From Amoebidium appalachense (taxonomy: Eukaryota > Ichthyosporea): a stretch of 64,000 bases of DNA. Shown piece by piece: positions 1 to 27,879 of the stretch (within the stretch, counting starts at the first letter, position 1; every line of letters starts with the position of its first letter). The notes below the pieces were generated by a model. The model searched no databases and had not been told where the DNA came from. It was given only the letters and a program-made list of their open reading frames with translations. A program made the position numbers and the translations under genes. The DNA lies in NCBI GenBank assembly GCA_963693365.1, contig CAVNZM010000014.1:868001-932000 (forward strand). Reading direction: 5' to 3'.

Positions 1-578
1 CATTCAATATCTCGATCCACACACACTGTTCAGCAGCTATTCCAAATTGCGTGATATGACCTCCGTGAATAACAACATGATATCTGTCACTTCAATCTCC
101 ACACCCACACATATGGCGTGGGCTCCAAAGTTTGAACCGCCAAAGCACATCGCTGCCCACACTCAGACACTCTCCTGATGTCACACATGGGCATGCTAAT
201 TCCTAGAAACAGGAGCGACCTAAATCTGGCCATTGGCAGACACCAGATACCAAAGCAGAATGGCTCTATCACAAGTGAGATGAACTGTTAGAGAGAAGGA
301 GAAGAATGCAAAGGTTTCTTGTATTAACATAAAGCAATATCAACACGTGACAACCCTATGTCTTTATCAGCCCCTGCCTGCACAGACAGCAGCCGCTGCG
401 ATGCAACGTTCACGGTAATAATACCCACAGGCACACGTAAACGCACACCTGTACACGTGTGTGGCGAGCATATGCCAGGGCACCTCCTCCCCATTCTCTA
501 TCTGCACTATGCAGGGTGGCACAAGAAACACCTCTACCCCTGCATCGTTGATCACCGCCCTCTGGTAACACGTCATAC

Positions 579-902
579 CTGTCAAACACGGCGCAGAGCA
601 TGAGCACGGAGATTGCGTCGGGAACGTTGAATATGGTCACAGGGCAAACTAATTGGTGCTTGTTTTGAAGATAAGTAAAAAAAAACCTTTTCCTCAAACC
701 CCCCTCCCCCCCTCCTCCCCCCTCCCCCCTCTCCCCCCTCCCTCCCCCCCCCCTCACTCTCCCTCCCTCTCTCCCTCCCTCCACTATTCCCCATCCCTCC
801 CTCCTCCTTCCTCCCACACACCAGCCGCAAAAAAGCTCGCCGCCTACCTGGCAGAGACTCGTCAGTGTGTGCACCCGTAAGTTCGTACTTGAAACGGCCC
901 AT
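579..902 (-). CDS. Two exons of an unidentified minus-strand gene (partial)
   Basis: I do not recognise this gene. Two splice-bounded segments join in frame on the minus strand. Exon 902-848 starts with an ATG in AGGATGG context, has an in-frame TAG just upstream, encodes MGRFKYELTGAHTDESLP and ends in CCAG|GTAGGC with one spare base. Exon 648-579 follows an ATTAG acceptor, completes that codon, encodes CPVTIFNVPDAISVLMLCAV followed by FDR, and ends in ACAG|GTATGA with two spare bases. The phases match. The 199-base intron between them is poly-C/T-rich on the plus strand. The third exon, which should lie at lower coordinates or outside the window, was not found: every candidate acceptor between 60 and 360 soon meets a stop. 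The hydrophobic middle could be a buried strand or helix rather than a membrane segment. It could also be a chance pairing of splice-like sites. Confidence 0.35.
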
Positions 903-1422
903 CCTCGCTTGTCGTGTGGAGCCCTAGCATGAAAAAGCAGCAAATCGTCGTAATGTTAACCGGCTAGAGTACTGCGCGTTCCGTAGTAGGTTCAACCGCC
1001 AACTGTGGTTTCCGCTTGAATGCCCTAAGCTGCGCGTGGCACAAGGTTTCTAAACGCACAGAGCCTACCGTGACTGATTACATACGTAAGCCTACACTGA
1101 ACTCGAAGCCTACATACACCCGGTCGGCCTAAAAAAAGCAGGTGCACAGACTGGCAGTAAGAGAACGGTAAGAGGCATGCCAGCTCAGCTGGCAGAGTGC
1201 GCATGCAGACCAGTCGGACTGTCAGGCTCGGCTTATGCCTTTTATGGAACAAATAGAGTTTATGTGATTCGTGGCCAATCAGCATTAGAAATAGTTCAAA
1301 TAGATCCGGTGGCCTGGAGGTGGGGCCGTGTCCCATGGCCAAAGTCTCACCCATGACCCGCCCATGAGGCTCACGTGAGCTCACGTGCACGTCGCGCGCT
1401 TGAAGTTTTTTACTGAGTGCAC

Positions 1423-1482
1423 ATAGTCATAGGTACTCTGAACAGAGAGAGTACTCTGAACAGAGAGAGTACCTATGACTAT
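1423..1482. repeat. 17-bp inverted repeat enclosing a short direct repeat
   Basis: ATAGTCATAGGTACTCT at 1423-1439 is the exact reverse complement of 1466-1482. The 26-base space between them repeats GAACAGAGAGAGTACTCT-type sequence. The structure sits exactly where the LINE remnant's coding similarity begins, so it may be a product of 5'-truncated insertion (twin priming or fill-in) rather than a functional site. Confidence 0.7.
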
Positions 1483-2520
1483 TTGGGTATTCCTTTCACT
1501 GCACGGGGTATTGATTTCCGCAAGCTCCTCACGGCACGGATCGCTCGATCGAAGGGTAAGCTTCACATCGTGTCAAATATGTTTCAACGGGAGTCTGATC
1601 ATGGCATCCTCCGAACCTTCTTCTCTACTATAAAACTTTTTTACGGCCGACTTTCGAATATGGACTTCCGCTATTGGCCTGCGCCCCACCTCGCGAGGCG
1701 GCCGTGGCGCTGAAAGAGTTCGACGATTTTCAGGGTACTGCGCTGCGCACTTTGTTTCGTACTCGGTTTGTGCCTCCCTTAATCAGTATGTTTGGATTGT
1801 CGTCTGCTGTTTGTCGTATGGAGGAATTGTCTCTTCGTTTTTGTTTTCATTTAGTTAGGATACCTGATGGTCACCCTCTTTATGCTTTCTTTCCCCCCCC
1901 TTCCTCCATCCCTCTTCCCCCCCGATTCACCAACGCTACTTCTGAATGTCCTCAGCCTACCCTCTTTCAACCTGATTCTTCCTCTCGCTATCTCACTCCC
2001 TCTTTCTGTTCTCTTCCTGTTTTTTCTGCCTTTTCGCGTTATTACCATACGCAGTATAAGTTTCTTTCTCGTTCTGATAGAGAAATCAAAGGTAAAACTC
2101 AGTCGGCATGTGTTATGTTCCTTAGGCAACACCGTACTGATCATTATCGCTTTTTGGGAGCTTTGGCAGGATATATTTCTCCTGCTGTACGTATGGATAC
2201 CACCCTAGTAGATAAGTCTGTATGGTGCTCTGATGTTGATATTGTTTGCCTGGGAAGTTGTGCAGTGGCGTTGTAATTTTTGTTTTCATCGCCGCTGGTG
2301 CCACTTTTGTGCTGAACCTTTTAATCGCAAGCATGTTGATAGGTGTGAGTTTTTATGTCGCGTTTTACCTCTTTCCCTACGGGTGTCTGCTACACTGGCT
2401 GGCAATGTGACCACTTTAGACTTTTTGTTGAATTCTGTTGGTCGTCACATTGAGTATTTATATGATTTTCACACAGTGTTCAGGTATCTCAGTATGCACT
2501 TGTTACTGGATAACTCGTGA
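1478..2520 (+). pseudogene. LINE (non-LTR retrotransposon) remnant, end of reverse transcriptase ORF
   Basis: Three overlapping open segments in two frames read as the C-terminal part of a LINE ORF2. The first (1478-1713) begins YDYLGIPFTARGIDF, like the YLG segment just after the reverse-transcriptase palm. The second (about 1690-2276) has EFDDFQGTALRTLFRTRFVP followed by hydrophobic helices typical of the region after the RT domain. The third (to the stop at 2520) contains CHFCAEPFNRKHVDRC, a C-x2-C-x7-H-x4-C knuckle found at the end of many LINE ORFs. At least two frameshifts and the loss of endonuclease and RT core make it non-functional. An AATAAA-like ATAAATCC lies near 2577 and a C9 run at 2742-2750 may be the element's 3' end. 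Confidence 0.6.
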
Positions 2521-2821
2521 AGTTTTTTTTATTGTCTTCTCAGTATGCCGTGCATACTTGCATATCTTTCCGTCGAATAAATCCAGTCAAAAGAAAAAAC
2601 TTCTCTGTCCCCACACATACGACTCGCCCCACACATATGTTTTTGGGGGATCCTGCCAGTGCATGTTTCAAATAGTGGAAAACCCTGCCACGCATGTTTT
2701 GCTTCGCGTCGGATCCTCTTGACAAGTCACGTGATTTAGCTCCCCCCCCCTGCACCCCCCTAACAGCCCTTCCTTCGGCTTTCAGCCTCGGTCGGGAATG
2801 ATGGATTTTATATCGATCGGG

Positions 2822-2920
2822 GCATCAGACAGGGCTACAGTAAGAATGGATAGTAGTACAGTTGCCATAGACACAACGGGATAGTCGCTGAAATAGCTTC
2901 ACCGGATATCCAACGAGGAA
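2822..2920 (+). repeat. Dispersed repeat, copy 1 (second copy at 38513-38602)
   Basis: The stretch shares ordered blocks with 38513-38602: CATCAGACAGGGCTA / GTCAGACAGAGCTA, AAGAATGGATA, TAGTTGCCATAGAC (near identical) and TTCACCGGATATCCAACGAG (identical). The two copies differ by small insertions. No coding potential was seen. It is a second interspersed family, distinct from the poly-C-ended elements. Confidence 0.65.
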
Positions 2921-4542
2921 AAAACGAGAATTCTACACTAAAACTGCTAAAAGCCGACGTATCAGCTCAACTGCGGGGGTCAACAATTGCTAAGTTATTA
3001 GCCAGTGCAAGAGTAAAACTGCATAGAAAATATCATACTTTTTGCAATTCAACAGAAAGTCTAAGGTAGTGATATTGGGACTCGGGAAAGCGGGTAAATG
3101 CCTGCAGCCAAACAGAAACAGGAACAACCTGGATTAACATGCTACGTACGTATACTTTGTCTAAGTGTTTTCTATCGAATCTAGTATCACAGAAGTGACA
3201 GCTATTTTTTTTGTACGAACTGTTTGTTTACCCTGTGGTATGAGCATCTTATCGCGGGTACGTATATATGCAGTGATAACAGATAAGCCTTGAGGGCTTG
3301 GCAAGCTGGCAGTTGGTATCACAACAGAAGTTCTCAGAGATTGGTCATTTATTGGATCTAAGCCGTTTACTAATCAAGAATGAGCTCATATCATTCTAGC
3401 CACATTTCAATGGACAGGACGGGTCCCTGCAAAAACCGTTGTGACTTTGTTGCCCAGACTCTGGTCATGGTGTATCATCCGCGTTGAAGATGCCCCGAAG
3501 GCCCGGATGATACCACAGTGGCTCGCCATGCGTTGCCCCGCGCCGGCCACGTGCAAATTGTCGGGACCTAATGCGTATACCACGACATAAATAAACCATG
3601 TAGAAAAAAGGGCTAAATAAATATTAGAATGCATACGGCTAGGTCCCAGCAGTATTGCTACTTGATAGCTTTCTGTCGTATCTTACCGTTTGTCACTCTC
3701 ACCTGTGACAAAAACCATGCCTAATTTGGAAATTTCTCTGTCTGAGCTCATGACTCAGGCTCAGCGCGAGCCAGCCGCTGCCTGGAGGCCTCGCCCAGTT
3801 TACCTGACCATGAATAGATTTTTTATATAAAATATGTTTATTAATTTATCTAATTCTGCACATATACCTTGTCTGCCTGTCTCCATACTGCCACCGTCTT
3901 TACCCAGTGTCACACCAGTTTTCATCGGTCACCTGAGAGTGAGACACGTCGGTGAGACACGGTGGACTCGACGTCAGGGATGTGGCGGACCCTCGGTGAA
4001 TTGAGTTGACTTATAATTATAATTGACTGTCGAAGTTGTTGACTTGAATTGACTGGAAGTCGCGACTTACAAATATAGTAACATTTTTGGAGGCTCCGCG
4101 AGAGGGGCGGGACATCTACCCGTCTCTCCCTCCCCCCCCCTCCCCCTTCCCCCCCCGCAATCCCCTTATACTCCGCCCCTCCCTCCCCACCCCCTCCAAA
4201 GTCACCCAAATGTCTTGCCTGATGGCTCGACTTGACTTGGCAAAATCAGGAGCTTTTTTGACTTTAAGTCATGACTCCGAGTTAAGTCACCACATCCCTG
4301 CTCGACGTCAGTTACTGCAAATGCCTGTGATCATGAGCCACTCACAATGCACAGAACAGGTTAAAATGCATAGTTTTCGAATAGTCCAACCTCAAGATCC
4401 AAAGCAGCAACGTTACCAAGCTTGGCAAGCAAAGCTATAAAGTCATTGGTGCACATGCCAGAAAAAAAATACTGCTCTGTTTTTCAAAGCAGGTCTTTAG
4501 GGAGAACAAAGAAGCACCACAGAGAAAGTCACTTCAAGAAGA
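2921..4542. other. Intergenic, no gene recognised
   Basis: This stretch is mostly unique sequence of mixed composition. It holds one short C-rich patch (4127-4160) and several TTGACTT / AAGTCA motifs at 3995-4280. The longest minus-strand open stretch (3634-3407) has no recognisable domain and no splice context. The last 60 bases should hold the 5' untranslated region of the nicotinamidase gene. Confidence 0.5.
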
Positions 4543-5337
4543 ATGCGTGCCTTTACTTCCTTTTCTCTCCTCGCCGCCCTGGCGGCGCAGGTCAACTCCG
4601 CGCCCGAACACCACTACCGCCAGCGTGCATACATCAAGGCTGCAGTCGAGGCTCAGGGCGAGTTTGCCCCTCCGGAGGTGCCCCGGACGCTCAACCTGCA
4701 CAAGAACGACAACCCTAATGCTGCACTGCTGGTGATCGACATGCAGTATGACTTTATGCCCGGGGGCAGCCTCGCCGTGAATGAGGGCGACCTACTGGTG
4801 CCGATAGTCAACGATCTGATTGACACTTTCAACAAACGTGGCCAGTTTGTGGTTGCCACCCAGGACTGGCATCCTAGAAACCACGTTAGCTTTGCATCCA
4901 CTCACAACGCTGCACCCTTCTCTATGATCACGGTGGCTGGTCAACCTCAAGTTCTGTGGCCCGACCACTGCGTACAGCATACCCATGGTGCCCGCATGCA
5001 TGCAGACCTCCGCCCCATCGATACCGTTGTGTTGAAGGGGACAGACCCACACATTGACTCCTACAGCGGGTTTTTTGATAACGGTGGCATCAAGCAGACC
5101 GAGCTGAATAGCATTCTTAAAGACGAAGGCATTGATGAGGTATACGTGGTCGGAATAGCCACTGACTACTGTGTGCACCATACGGCTATGGATGCTCTGA
5201 AGCTCGGGTACAAGGTTAACGTGATTGTGGACGCTACGAGGGGGGTCAATTCACCGGAAGGCTCCGTGGCTGCAGTTATGAGCAAGTGGCGGGAGGTAGG
5301 CATCAACATCGTCACTGTGCCGGAGGTTCTTGCATAA
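4543..5337 (+). CDS. PNC1: Nicotinamidase (isochorismatase-fold) with signal peptide
   Basis: This single-exon gene of 264 codons encodes an enzyme that hydrolyses nicotinamide to nicotinic acid and ammonia, feeding NAD salvage. The isochorismatase-like hydrolase fold runs from about residue 60 to the end. The catalytic triad is visible: Asp66 in VIDMQYDF, Lys145 in VLKGTDPH and Cys190 in GIATDYCV. The metal site is Asp108, His110 and His114 in DWHPRNH, and WPDHCVQ (119-125) is the family's usual block. Residues 1-20 (MRAFTSFSLLAALAAQVNSA) look like a cleavable signal peptide, which nicotinamidases normally lack; residues 21-58 are an extra N-terminal stretch. The start is the only ATG giving a complete leader, preceded by purine-rich AAGAAGA. 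No intron is seen, in contrast to all its neighbours. RECQL follows 1 kb downstream on the same strand. The family call is very secure; secretion or organelle entry is inferred. Confidence 0.93.
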   Translation: MRAFTSFSLLAALAAQVNSAPEHHYRQRAYIKAAVEAQGEFAPPEVPRTLNLHKNDNPNAALLVIDMQYDFMPGGSLAVNEGDLLVPIVNDLIDTFNKRGQFVVATQDWHPRNHVSFASTHNAAPFSMITVAGQPQVLWPDHCVQHTHGARMHADLRPIDTVVLKGTDPHIDSYSGFFDNGGIKQTELNSILKDEGIDEVYVVGIATDYCVHHTAMDALKLGYKVNVIVDATRGVNSPEGSVAAVMSKWREVGINIVTVPEVLA

Positions 5338-5589
5338 TAGAGCGATTTCAATATCATGCGAAAACACCCACATAACTCAATTGTGGTAAATAGTAAAGGA
5401 GTGGCTCTTGTGGCTGTTTTGGCTTTTCCTCGACCACAAGTAATACTTTGCTGTATAGCAGTTATTTAGTTCATTTGGTTGTGCACTAGTTTGCCGTATA
5501 CATCTTTTGAAACGTCGCCAGCGTGTTTGGCTGCAAATATATGAGTCAGGTTGGTCACGGTGTACCTCCTGAACCTTTTAGAAAGAACA

Positions 5590-5595
5590 AATAAA
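5590..5595 (+). promoter_or_regulatory. Possible poly(A) signal of the nicotinamidase gene
   Basis: AATAAA lies about 250 bases after the nicotinamidase stop codon and is the first canonical signal downstream. It is assigned by position only. Confidence 0.4.
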
Positions 5596-6071
5596 AAAGG
5601 CATCTCACAACCATCGCTACAAGTGCAGGCTAAATATAGCCAGAGCACTGTTACTGACGGTGGAATATAACGTGAAGTAAACTCGGCTTGACCTGAGCTT
5701 CTCGAGACAGCACGCCTGTCACAAGTTCTTTCTTTCTTTTTTTTCTCTCTCTCTCTCTCTCTTTTTTTCTTTCTTTTTATTTTTCTCTCTTCTATTTTTG
5801 TTTCACCTCGTTAGCTACCATTGTTGACTTTATCGAGGAATAAGATGACACAAACAAGTGGGATTAACAGTGCAGTTACCGCATTTCTCGATCGTGATGT
5901 AGTATTTTTACCATGTCCGGACTTTCCTAAAACGAACATTACATATATGGAAACTACCAATCAGTGCGCTCAATTTTATCAGCTTCATCTGGCCGTGAGC
6001 CACCAAGAACGTGATCCGGTGACGCCATTCTCAAATTCGTGACATCACCAATGACATCATGCAATATGAAA

Positions 6072-6143
6072 TACGTCATAACTACGTCATTATTGAAAAA
6101 GGCAGACATAGACCTTACGCAATATTGAAGATTTGGCGCGAAA
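6072..6143 (+). promoter_or_regulatory. Likely RECQL promoter elements: two CRE-like sites and an E2F site
   Basis: TACGTCA occurs at 6072-6078 and 6083-6089, matching the core of CRE/ATF sites. TTTGGCGCGAAA at 6132-6143 is a full match to the classical E2F consensus. They lie 230-305 bases before the RECQL start codon. E2F control of replication and repair genes is well known in animals and plants; use here is inferred. Confidence 0.5.
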
Positions 6144-6376
6144 TTTTTCCCCAGGCTGCTGTGTTTCTTGCTGTGTTCAGAGGGCCGTGACCCCTCTTCA
6201 AGTTCAGCGCACACGCCCAGTCCTTCCGCCCCCTAAGCCCTACACAGGCTTATGTACGTGCCGTGTGTAGTACGTATACTAACACTCTGTGTAGTAGTAG
6301 CATATTTAGCTGGCCAATTCCATACAAACAAGCGCCAAAAACCCTCGAGCTTGGGGCGCGACTTGTAGGCGAGAAT

Positions 6377-22808
<16,432 letters not shown>

Positions 22809-24164
22809 TATCGTGTCTATGTCGTAATGCATGTTGCTTTCTGGAATGAATGATTCGGTTAGGTAGTGCACCATGCGAAAAGCACGGGACCAAATAGACC
22901 CGAGTAAAGTTTGAATGCACGGTGTATTTTATTTTTATTTTATTAGCATTTTTTTTTGTGTGTGTGTGTGGGGGGGGGGGGGGGGGGGGGATTATTTCCT
23001 CACCATAGCAATTCACACATTGGTTTTGCCGTATGAATGGAACGGCTGTGTGATGTATACATGGGCTTTACAAATATATAAAATATTGCGGGCATGAGCT
23101 CATGGGCACAGGTGCCATCATAGTGTAGGAAACTTCAGTAAACTCGTGATATTGAAGATGAAGCGTACCGTAGCATGTGTCTTTCGATGGGTGTGTACAT
23201 GTGCCCAGCTCGCTCGTACACGCCTGACTCACCGTACAAGTACTGGGTAATCTAAATTTCTCATGCCTACTTGTCCCCCCCCCCCCCCCCCCCCCCCCCC
23301 CCACCCCCCCTCCCTCCCCCCGCGCGCTCTTTGAACCACACAACCGCCTCCCCATGCCTCACGTCCATACACGCACACAGGCACAGAAGAATACGTGCAT
23401 CATTGCACACAGGGGGCATACATTGTGGGCGCACACAGTTGCGCGCACGCGCACGAGCACACGCGTAAACACAAACCCCCCAAAAAACACCCACAACACA
23501 AGGAAGATACACACGTACACAATTCATCGGTCGACCCATGTGCAAGCACACACATACACACGCACACACATACACACACACACACATACACACGCACACA
23601 CATACACACGCACACACCATGACACAGACACACAACACACATGCACGCACCCACACATCGTCTTCTAGAGTAGCCCGCGCACATCCTAACAAGCACTAAC
23701 ATTCCATACGGCTACACACAAAACTCCATTGCTCAAACCCAAGGCACACCATAAAAACCCGTCAAAAACACACCCGATTGCACACCTCTGCATCAAGCCT
23801 ACAGATCTAGACAGAATCCCGCACAAAGACAACATAAAGCATATTAAATGTTCAGATGAATACATTTCCACGTTTTCACACTAGTGTACCCTTGCTGGCA
23901 ACTTTATTCGTCGACCAATCATTTTTATCCCACATATGTACAAACCCGACATTCATGCAGTTAACTACATGCCCTTACCAGCACCAGTGATGGGGTTTCA
24001 AGCTTAAGCTATCAATTCCTTTTTCAGAAGTACTTGGCAATTTGATAACTAACAAAGAACATAACCTCATTCGCGCATAACAAAACCACAATATATGCCT
24101 ACGAATCGCCAATCACAGATCGCTATTCACGAAAGACATTCACATTTCAAACTTCATACACGTA
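22809..24164. other. Intergenic between convergent RECQL and MoaC genes
   Basis: It holds G20 at 22971-22990, C28 at 23275-23302 and an impure CA tract at 23535-23660. The rest is unique, AT-richer sequence in which I see no gene. Both 3' untranslated regions must lie here; no strong AATAAA stands out. Confidence 0.5.
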
Positions 24165-24729
24165 TCACTTGCTGACAGCCCTGTGAAATTCGGCCTTCCC
24201 GCCCGATTTATGTTTGAGGCACAGGTCCGTGATGGTGATCTCATGGCTGGCTGCCTTGCACATGTCGTAGATGGTCAGCGCTGCAACAGAGGCAGCTGGG
24301 GGGGGGGGGGGGGGAGGGGTGGGGGGGTAGGCTGAGCGTTTATGACTTTTCATCGCAGTAGGGGTACACAACATATGCTTGCAGCTATGGGCAAGGGGAC
24401 CTTGCATACTCCTCGAACACTAGAAATAATGCACACACGTAGGTAATCGACCCTCCGGGAGGAGAGCAGCTCCCAGGGAGGGGGGGGGAGGGGGGAAGTG
24501 GGTAGACTTACCGGTCAGAGCCTCCATCTCCACCCCCGTCTGGCCGACTGTCTTTGCCGTCGATGTGATGCGCACCTCCGCACTATCCTCACACAGCGTA
24601 AAGTCAACACTGTGGATGGGAATATGAGGAGGGGAGAGGGGGCGGAGTTGGGGGGGGGGGGGGGGGGGAGGTTAGAATCTGTGTGAGGTGGCAAAAATGC
24701 CCCTTGAACACGGGGAGAGTGGGCGGGGA

Positions 24730-24764
<35 letters not shown>

Positions 24765-25611
24765 GGGTGTTGGCGGCTTAGGGGGGTGGAAAGAAGAGAT
24801 TGCGTGAATGGGGGGAGGGGTTAGGGTGTGTGGTGGTGGTGGGGGAAGGGGTCGGGATGTGTGATTACAACCGAAGATCAAAACAGAAGGCTGCATGTAG
24901 TTCGTCTGTAAATGGCACGAGGAACGACGGGAGGAATGGCCGGGGAGGAATAGCCGGGGGAGGGGGGGGGGGGGGGGGGGGGGGGAGAGGGGGGCGGCTT
25001 GGGCTTACCTGACGTGTGTGAGAGGAATGGGGTGGCAGAGAGGGATGAGGTTGGAGGTCTGCTTGGCACCCATGATGCCGGCTAACCGTGCCACTGCGGA
25101 CACAAACTAAATTTAGTTACACGGTGAACTTTCACTGTGTTTGAGCAACTGCCGGTGCAGTTAGCACAGCGCTCACCCACGCAGTATTCAAACATGTCCA
25201 CTCCTCACATACCACTCTGTTGCTCAACCATCCAAACAAAAAAATTAGTTCCTACGCCATAAGATACTGACCTTCGCATGCAGCTTCCTCCAATTTCCAC
25301 TGTAAGTCTTTCACACTCGAATACCACCCTCCCCTCTCCTATCCGCCCCCTTAATGACCTACCGTCCCTGCCCAGGACACACACACACAGTCGCACACAC
25401 CACGTTCTACCCTGAGCACCAATTCGCCCCTGGCCCCACCAACCCCTTCCCAGGGCAGCCCCTTTTATCCCCACCCATCGTAACTTGCCCAGAAGGAACG
25501 ACAAAGGCAACAACAGAAAAAAACACACATACACCAAAAAAAAAAGAAAGGGAAAAAAAAAAAAAAAAAAAAAGTGCAAGCAACAGATTTTGGTGGTGAT
25601 GGTGGTGGTGG

Positions 25612-25690
<79 letters not shown>

Positions 25691-25863
25691 CGCGCGGGCG
25701 TGGGCGTGGGCGTGGGCGTGGGCGTGTGCGTGTGCGTGTGCGTGTGCGTGTGCGTGTGCGTGTGCGTGTGCGTGTGCGTGTGCGTGTGCGTGTGCGTGTG
25801 CGTGTGCGTGTGCGTGTGCGTGTGCGTGTGCGTGTGCGTGTGCGTGTGCGTGTGCGTGTGCGT

Positions 25864-25910
<47 letters not shown>

Positions 25911-26132
25911 ATGGTGGTGGGGGGGGGGGGGGGAGAACCAATCCCAGCAAGTTTCTACGTACCTGCCAGCACGTCCCCCTTCTTCACCCTGTTTTCCTTC
26001 ACCAGTGCATACACATGGGCCCCCAGCTGCACCTTTGCCTGTGCTGTGGCCGTGCGCACAGTCACAGCCTTGGCCCCAACATCCACCATACTGGAACGGC
26101 CCTCAGGGTCTACGTGACTTAGACTAGTGCTA
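24165..26132 (-). CDS. MOCS1B: Cyclic pyranopterin monophosphate synthase, MoaC / MOCS1B (5' exon missing)
   Basis: Four minus-strand exons are in phase: 26132-25963, 25093-25009, 24609-24512 and 24295-24165 (TGA). MoaC converts 3',8-cyclo-7,8-dihydro-GTP into cyclic pyranopterin monophosphate, the second half-reaction of the first step of molybdenum-cofactor synthesis. The exons encode [50 protein letters not shown] followed by [31 protein letters not shown] and [14 protein letters not shown], the family blocks in order. That is nearly the whole of the roughly 150-residue domain. The first exon found opens with one spare base after a TTACAG acceptor, so an upstream exon ending in phase 2 is needed for the start codon; I could not find it. 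MOCS1A lies 10.8 kb upstream on the same strand with another gene between them. Independent transcription or long-range splicing to MOCS1A are both possible. Confidence 0.88.
25615..25908 (+). repeat. (GT)n and (GTGTGC)n compound microsatellite in a MoaC intron
   Basis: Pure GT (25615-25681) is followed by GC and GGGC steps, about 25 units of the hexamer GTGTGC (25726-25876), then GT again. On the MoaC sense strand this reads as CA and GCACAC repeats. Confidence 0.9.
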
Positions 26133-26422
26133 CTGTAAGTGCGGTGGCTATAATGTCCCTGGAGACTGTGTGTGTGTTTTCAGTTAGTATCGATGTTTCG
26201 AGGGTATAGTGGCAGAAGAGGGGGAAGTGAATGCACCGTGTATATATATGTGTGTCCATGTATAGTGAATGTATTCATTTTTGGTGATTTTGGTAGATTG
26301 TGCTGATAGGCGTAGGGGAGTGGGTTGTTAACGTTGTGCGGTTGGTTGGTAGTGTAGATGCACAAAAAATCGTACACAAAGGTCACCGTGATGAAATCAG
26401 GTGATGGTGGTGGTGGTAGTGT

Positions 26423-26467
<45 letters not shown>

Positions 26468-27520
26468 AATTTGTATGGTTGCTTGTGCCTGTGTGAATGT
26501 GGCAGTGTGAGGAGGAGGGGGGTGAGGGAGGGAAATGGGGCGGAGATGGTGAGGAGGGACATCCTCAGACAAAACAGTGGGATTCGCAGTGTTGAAATCG
26601 ATGCTTAAGAGAGAACGTTAATGACCTGGCATGGGAAGTGAGTGGAGCCCGATGTCGTAAAATCAGGAGTTTACCTAAATCTTTTGTAGGCGAGAGAGCA
26701 GATCAGACTGACTAACTGGGGCGACAGAGGGCGGGAAAGGAAGATAGGGGAAGAATTAGGGGAAACATATGCGCGGGGGGAGGGGGGGGGGGGGGTGGAG
26801 GGGGGTGGGGGTGGGGGGGGGGGGGGGGGGGGGGGATTTTGAAGCATATTCTGTGCCATGAAATAAACCAGAGAAATGTTCAATGATTAAGCAGTATGTA
26901 CACAGGGAAGCCGTGTCGCCAACTACAACATACAACATCAGTGGTTCACACGTATCTCCAACGTCTAGGCAAACACGCTGCAACACACCTTGTGTGCCTG
27001 CCACGGTAGAGAACCCCCACCCCACTGCCAAGGGCGCCAGGCCAAAAACATGCTGCCGTCAACATACTAGCCGTATCTTTTCTCTACAAAACACGCGCAT
27101 ACATAGTGTATTTCCTACAAGTGGTGTGCAAAACATGCAAAGGCAATATGGTTTCTGTGAGCTCGAGGGTTCTGAGGCTCGAGAGCCTGTGAGGCTCGAA
27201 GAGCAAGCAGCTCTAGGAAGTTTTCGCGCCAAATCTTGAATTTTGCGTAACCGGGTAATCAAATCACCTCTCTTGTGTAACATTCCTTGTTAGTTTCAAC
27301 AGGTACCTCGCACGAGTCGTCGAAGGGTTATGCCCACAGCTAGTGTGGGAGATGATTAGGCCATGCCGGTCAAAGTGCTCAGATGCAAATTTAATCTAAT
27401 TAGAAAAGCAAAGGCACACTAAAAAAAAAATCAGGTAGCCCATGAATACGTATACCAACCAACTGTATTCACAGCAACACACTTACAGCAATCATTTTGA
27501 AAACTACATGAAAAAGTGTC

Positions 27521-27556
<36 letters not shown>

Positions 27557-27573
27557 TGTGTGTGTGTGTCTGT

Positions 27574-27629
<56 letters not shown>

Positions 27630-27642
27630 GTGTCACAGTGAG

Positions 27643-27675
<33 letters not shown>

Positions 27676-27846
27676 CCCAACCTCCCCCCCGTTTTTGGGT
27701 TGGGTGGTTAGCCATAAGGGGGGGGGGGGGGGGGGGGTTTGCTAATACATTAGAATGGTATTTTCTGGATTTATTTTGTGTTCGCCTGTTTCTTTCCTTT
27801 TCTTTCTTTTTTTTTTTTTTTTTTTCCCTGTTTGGTGTGTGTGTGT

Positions 27847-27879
<33 letters not shown>

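Noticed and set aside
3407-3634. 75-codon minus-strand ORF
   Set aside because: No recognisable domain, no convincing start context or splice sites, length near chance.
27119-27283. Basic 55-codon minus-strand ORF as the missing MoaC first exon with a mitochondrial presequence
   Set aside because: It ends in phase 0 at its only GT, but the next MoaC exon needs phase 2, and it overlaps the E2F-like motif.
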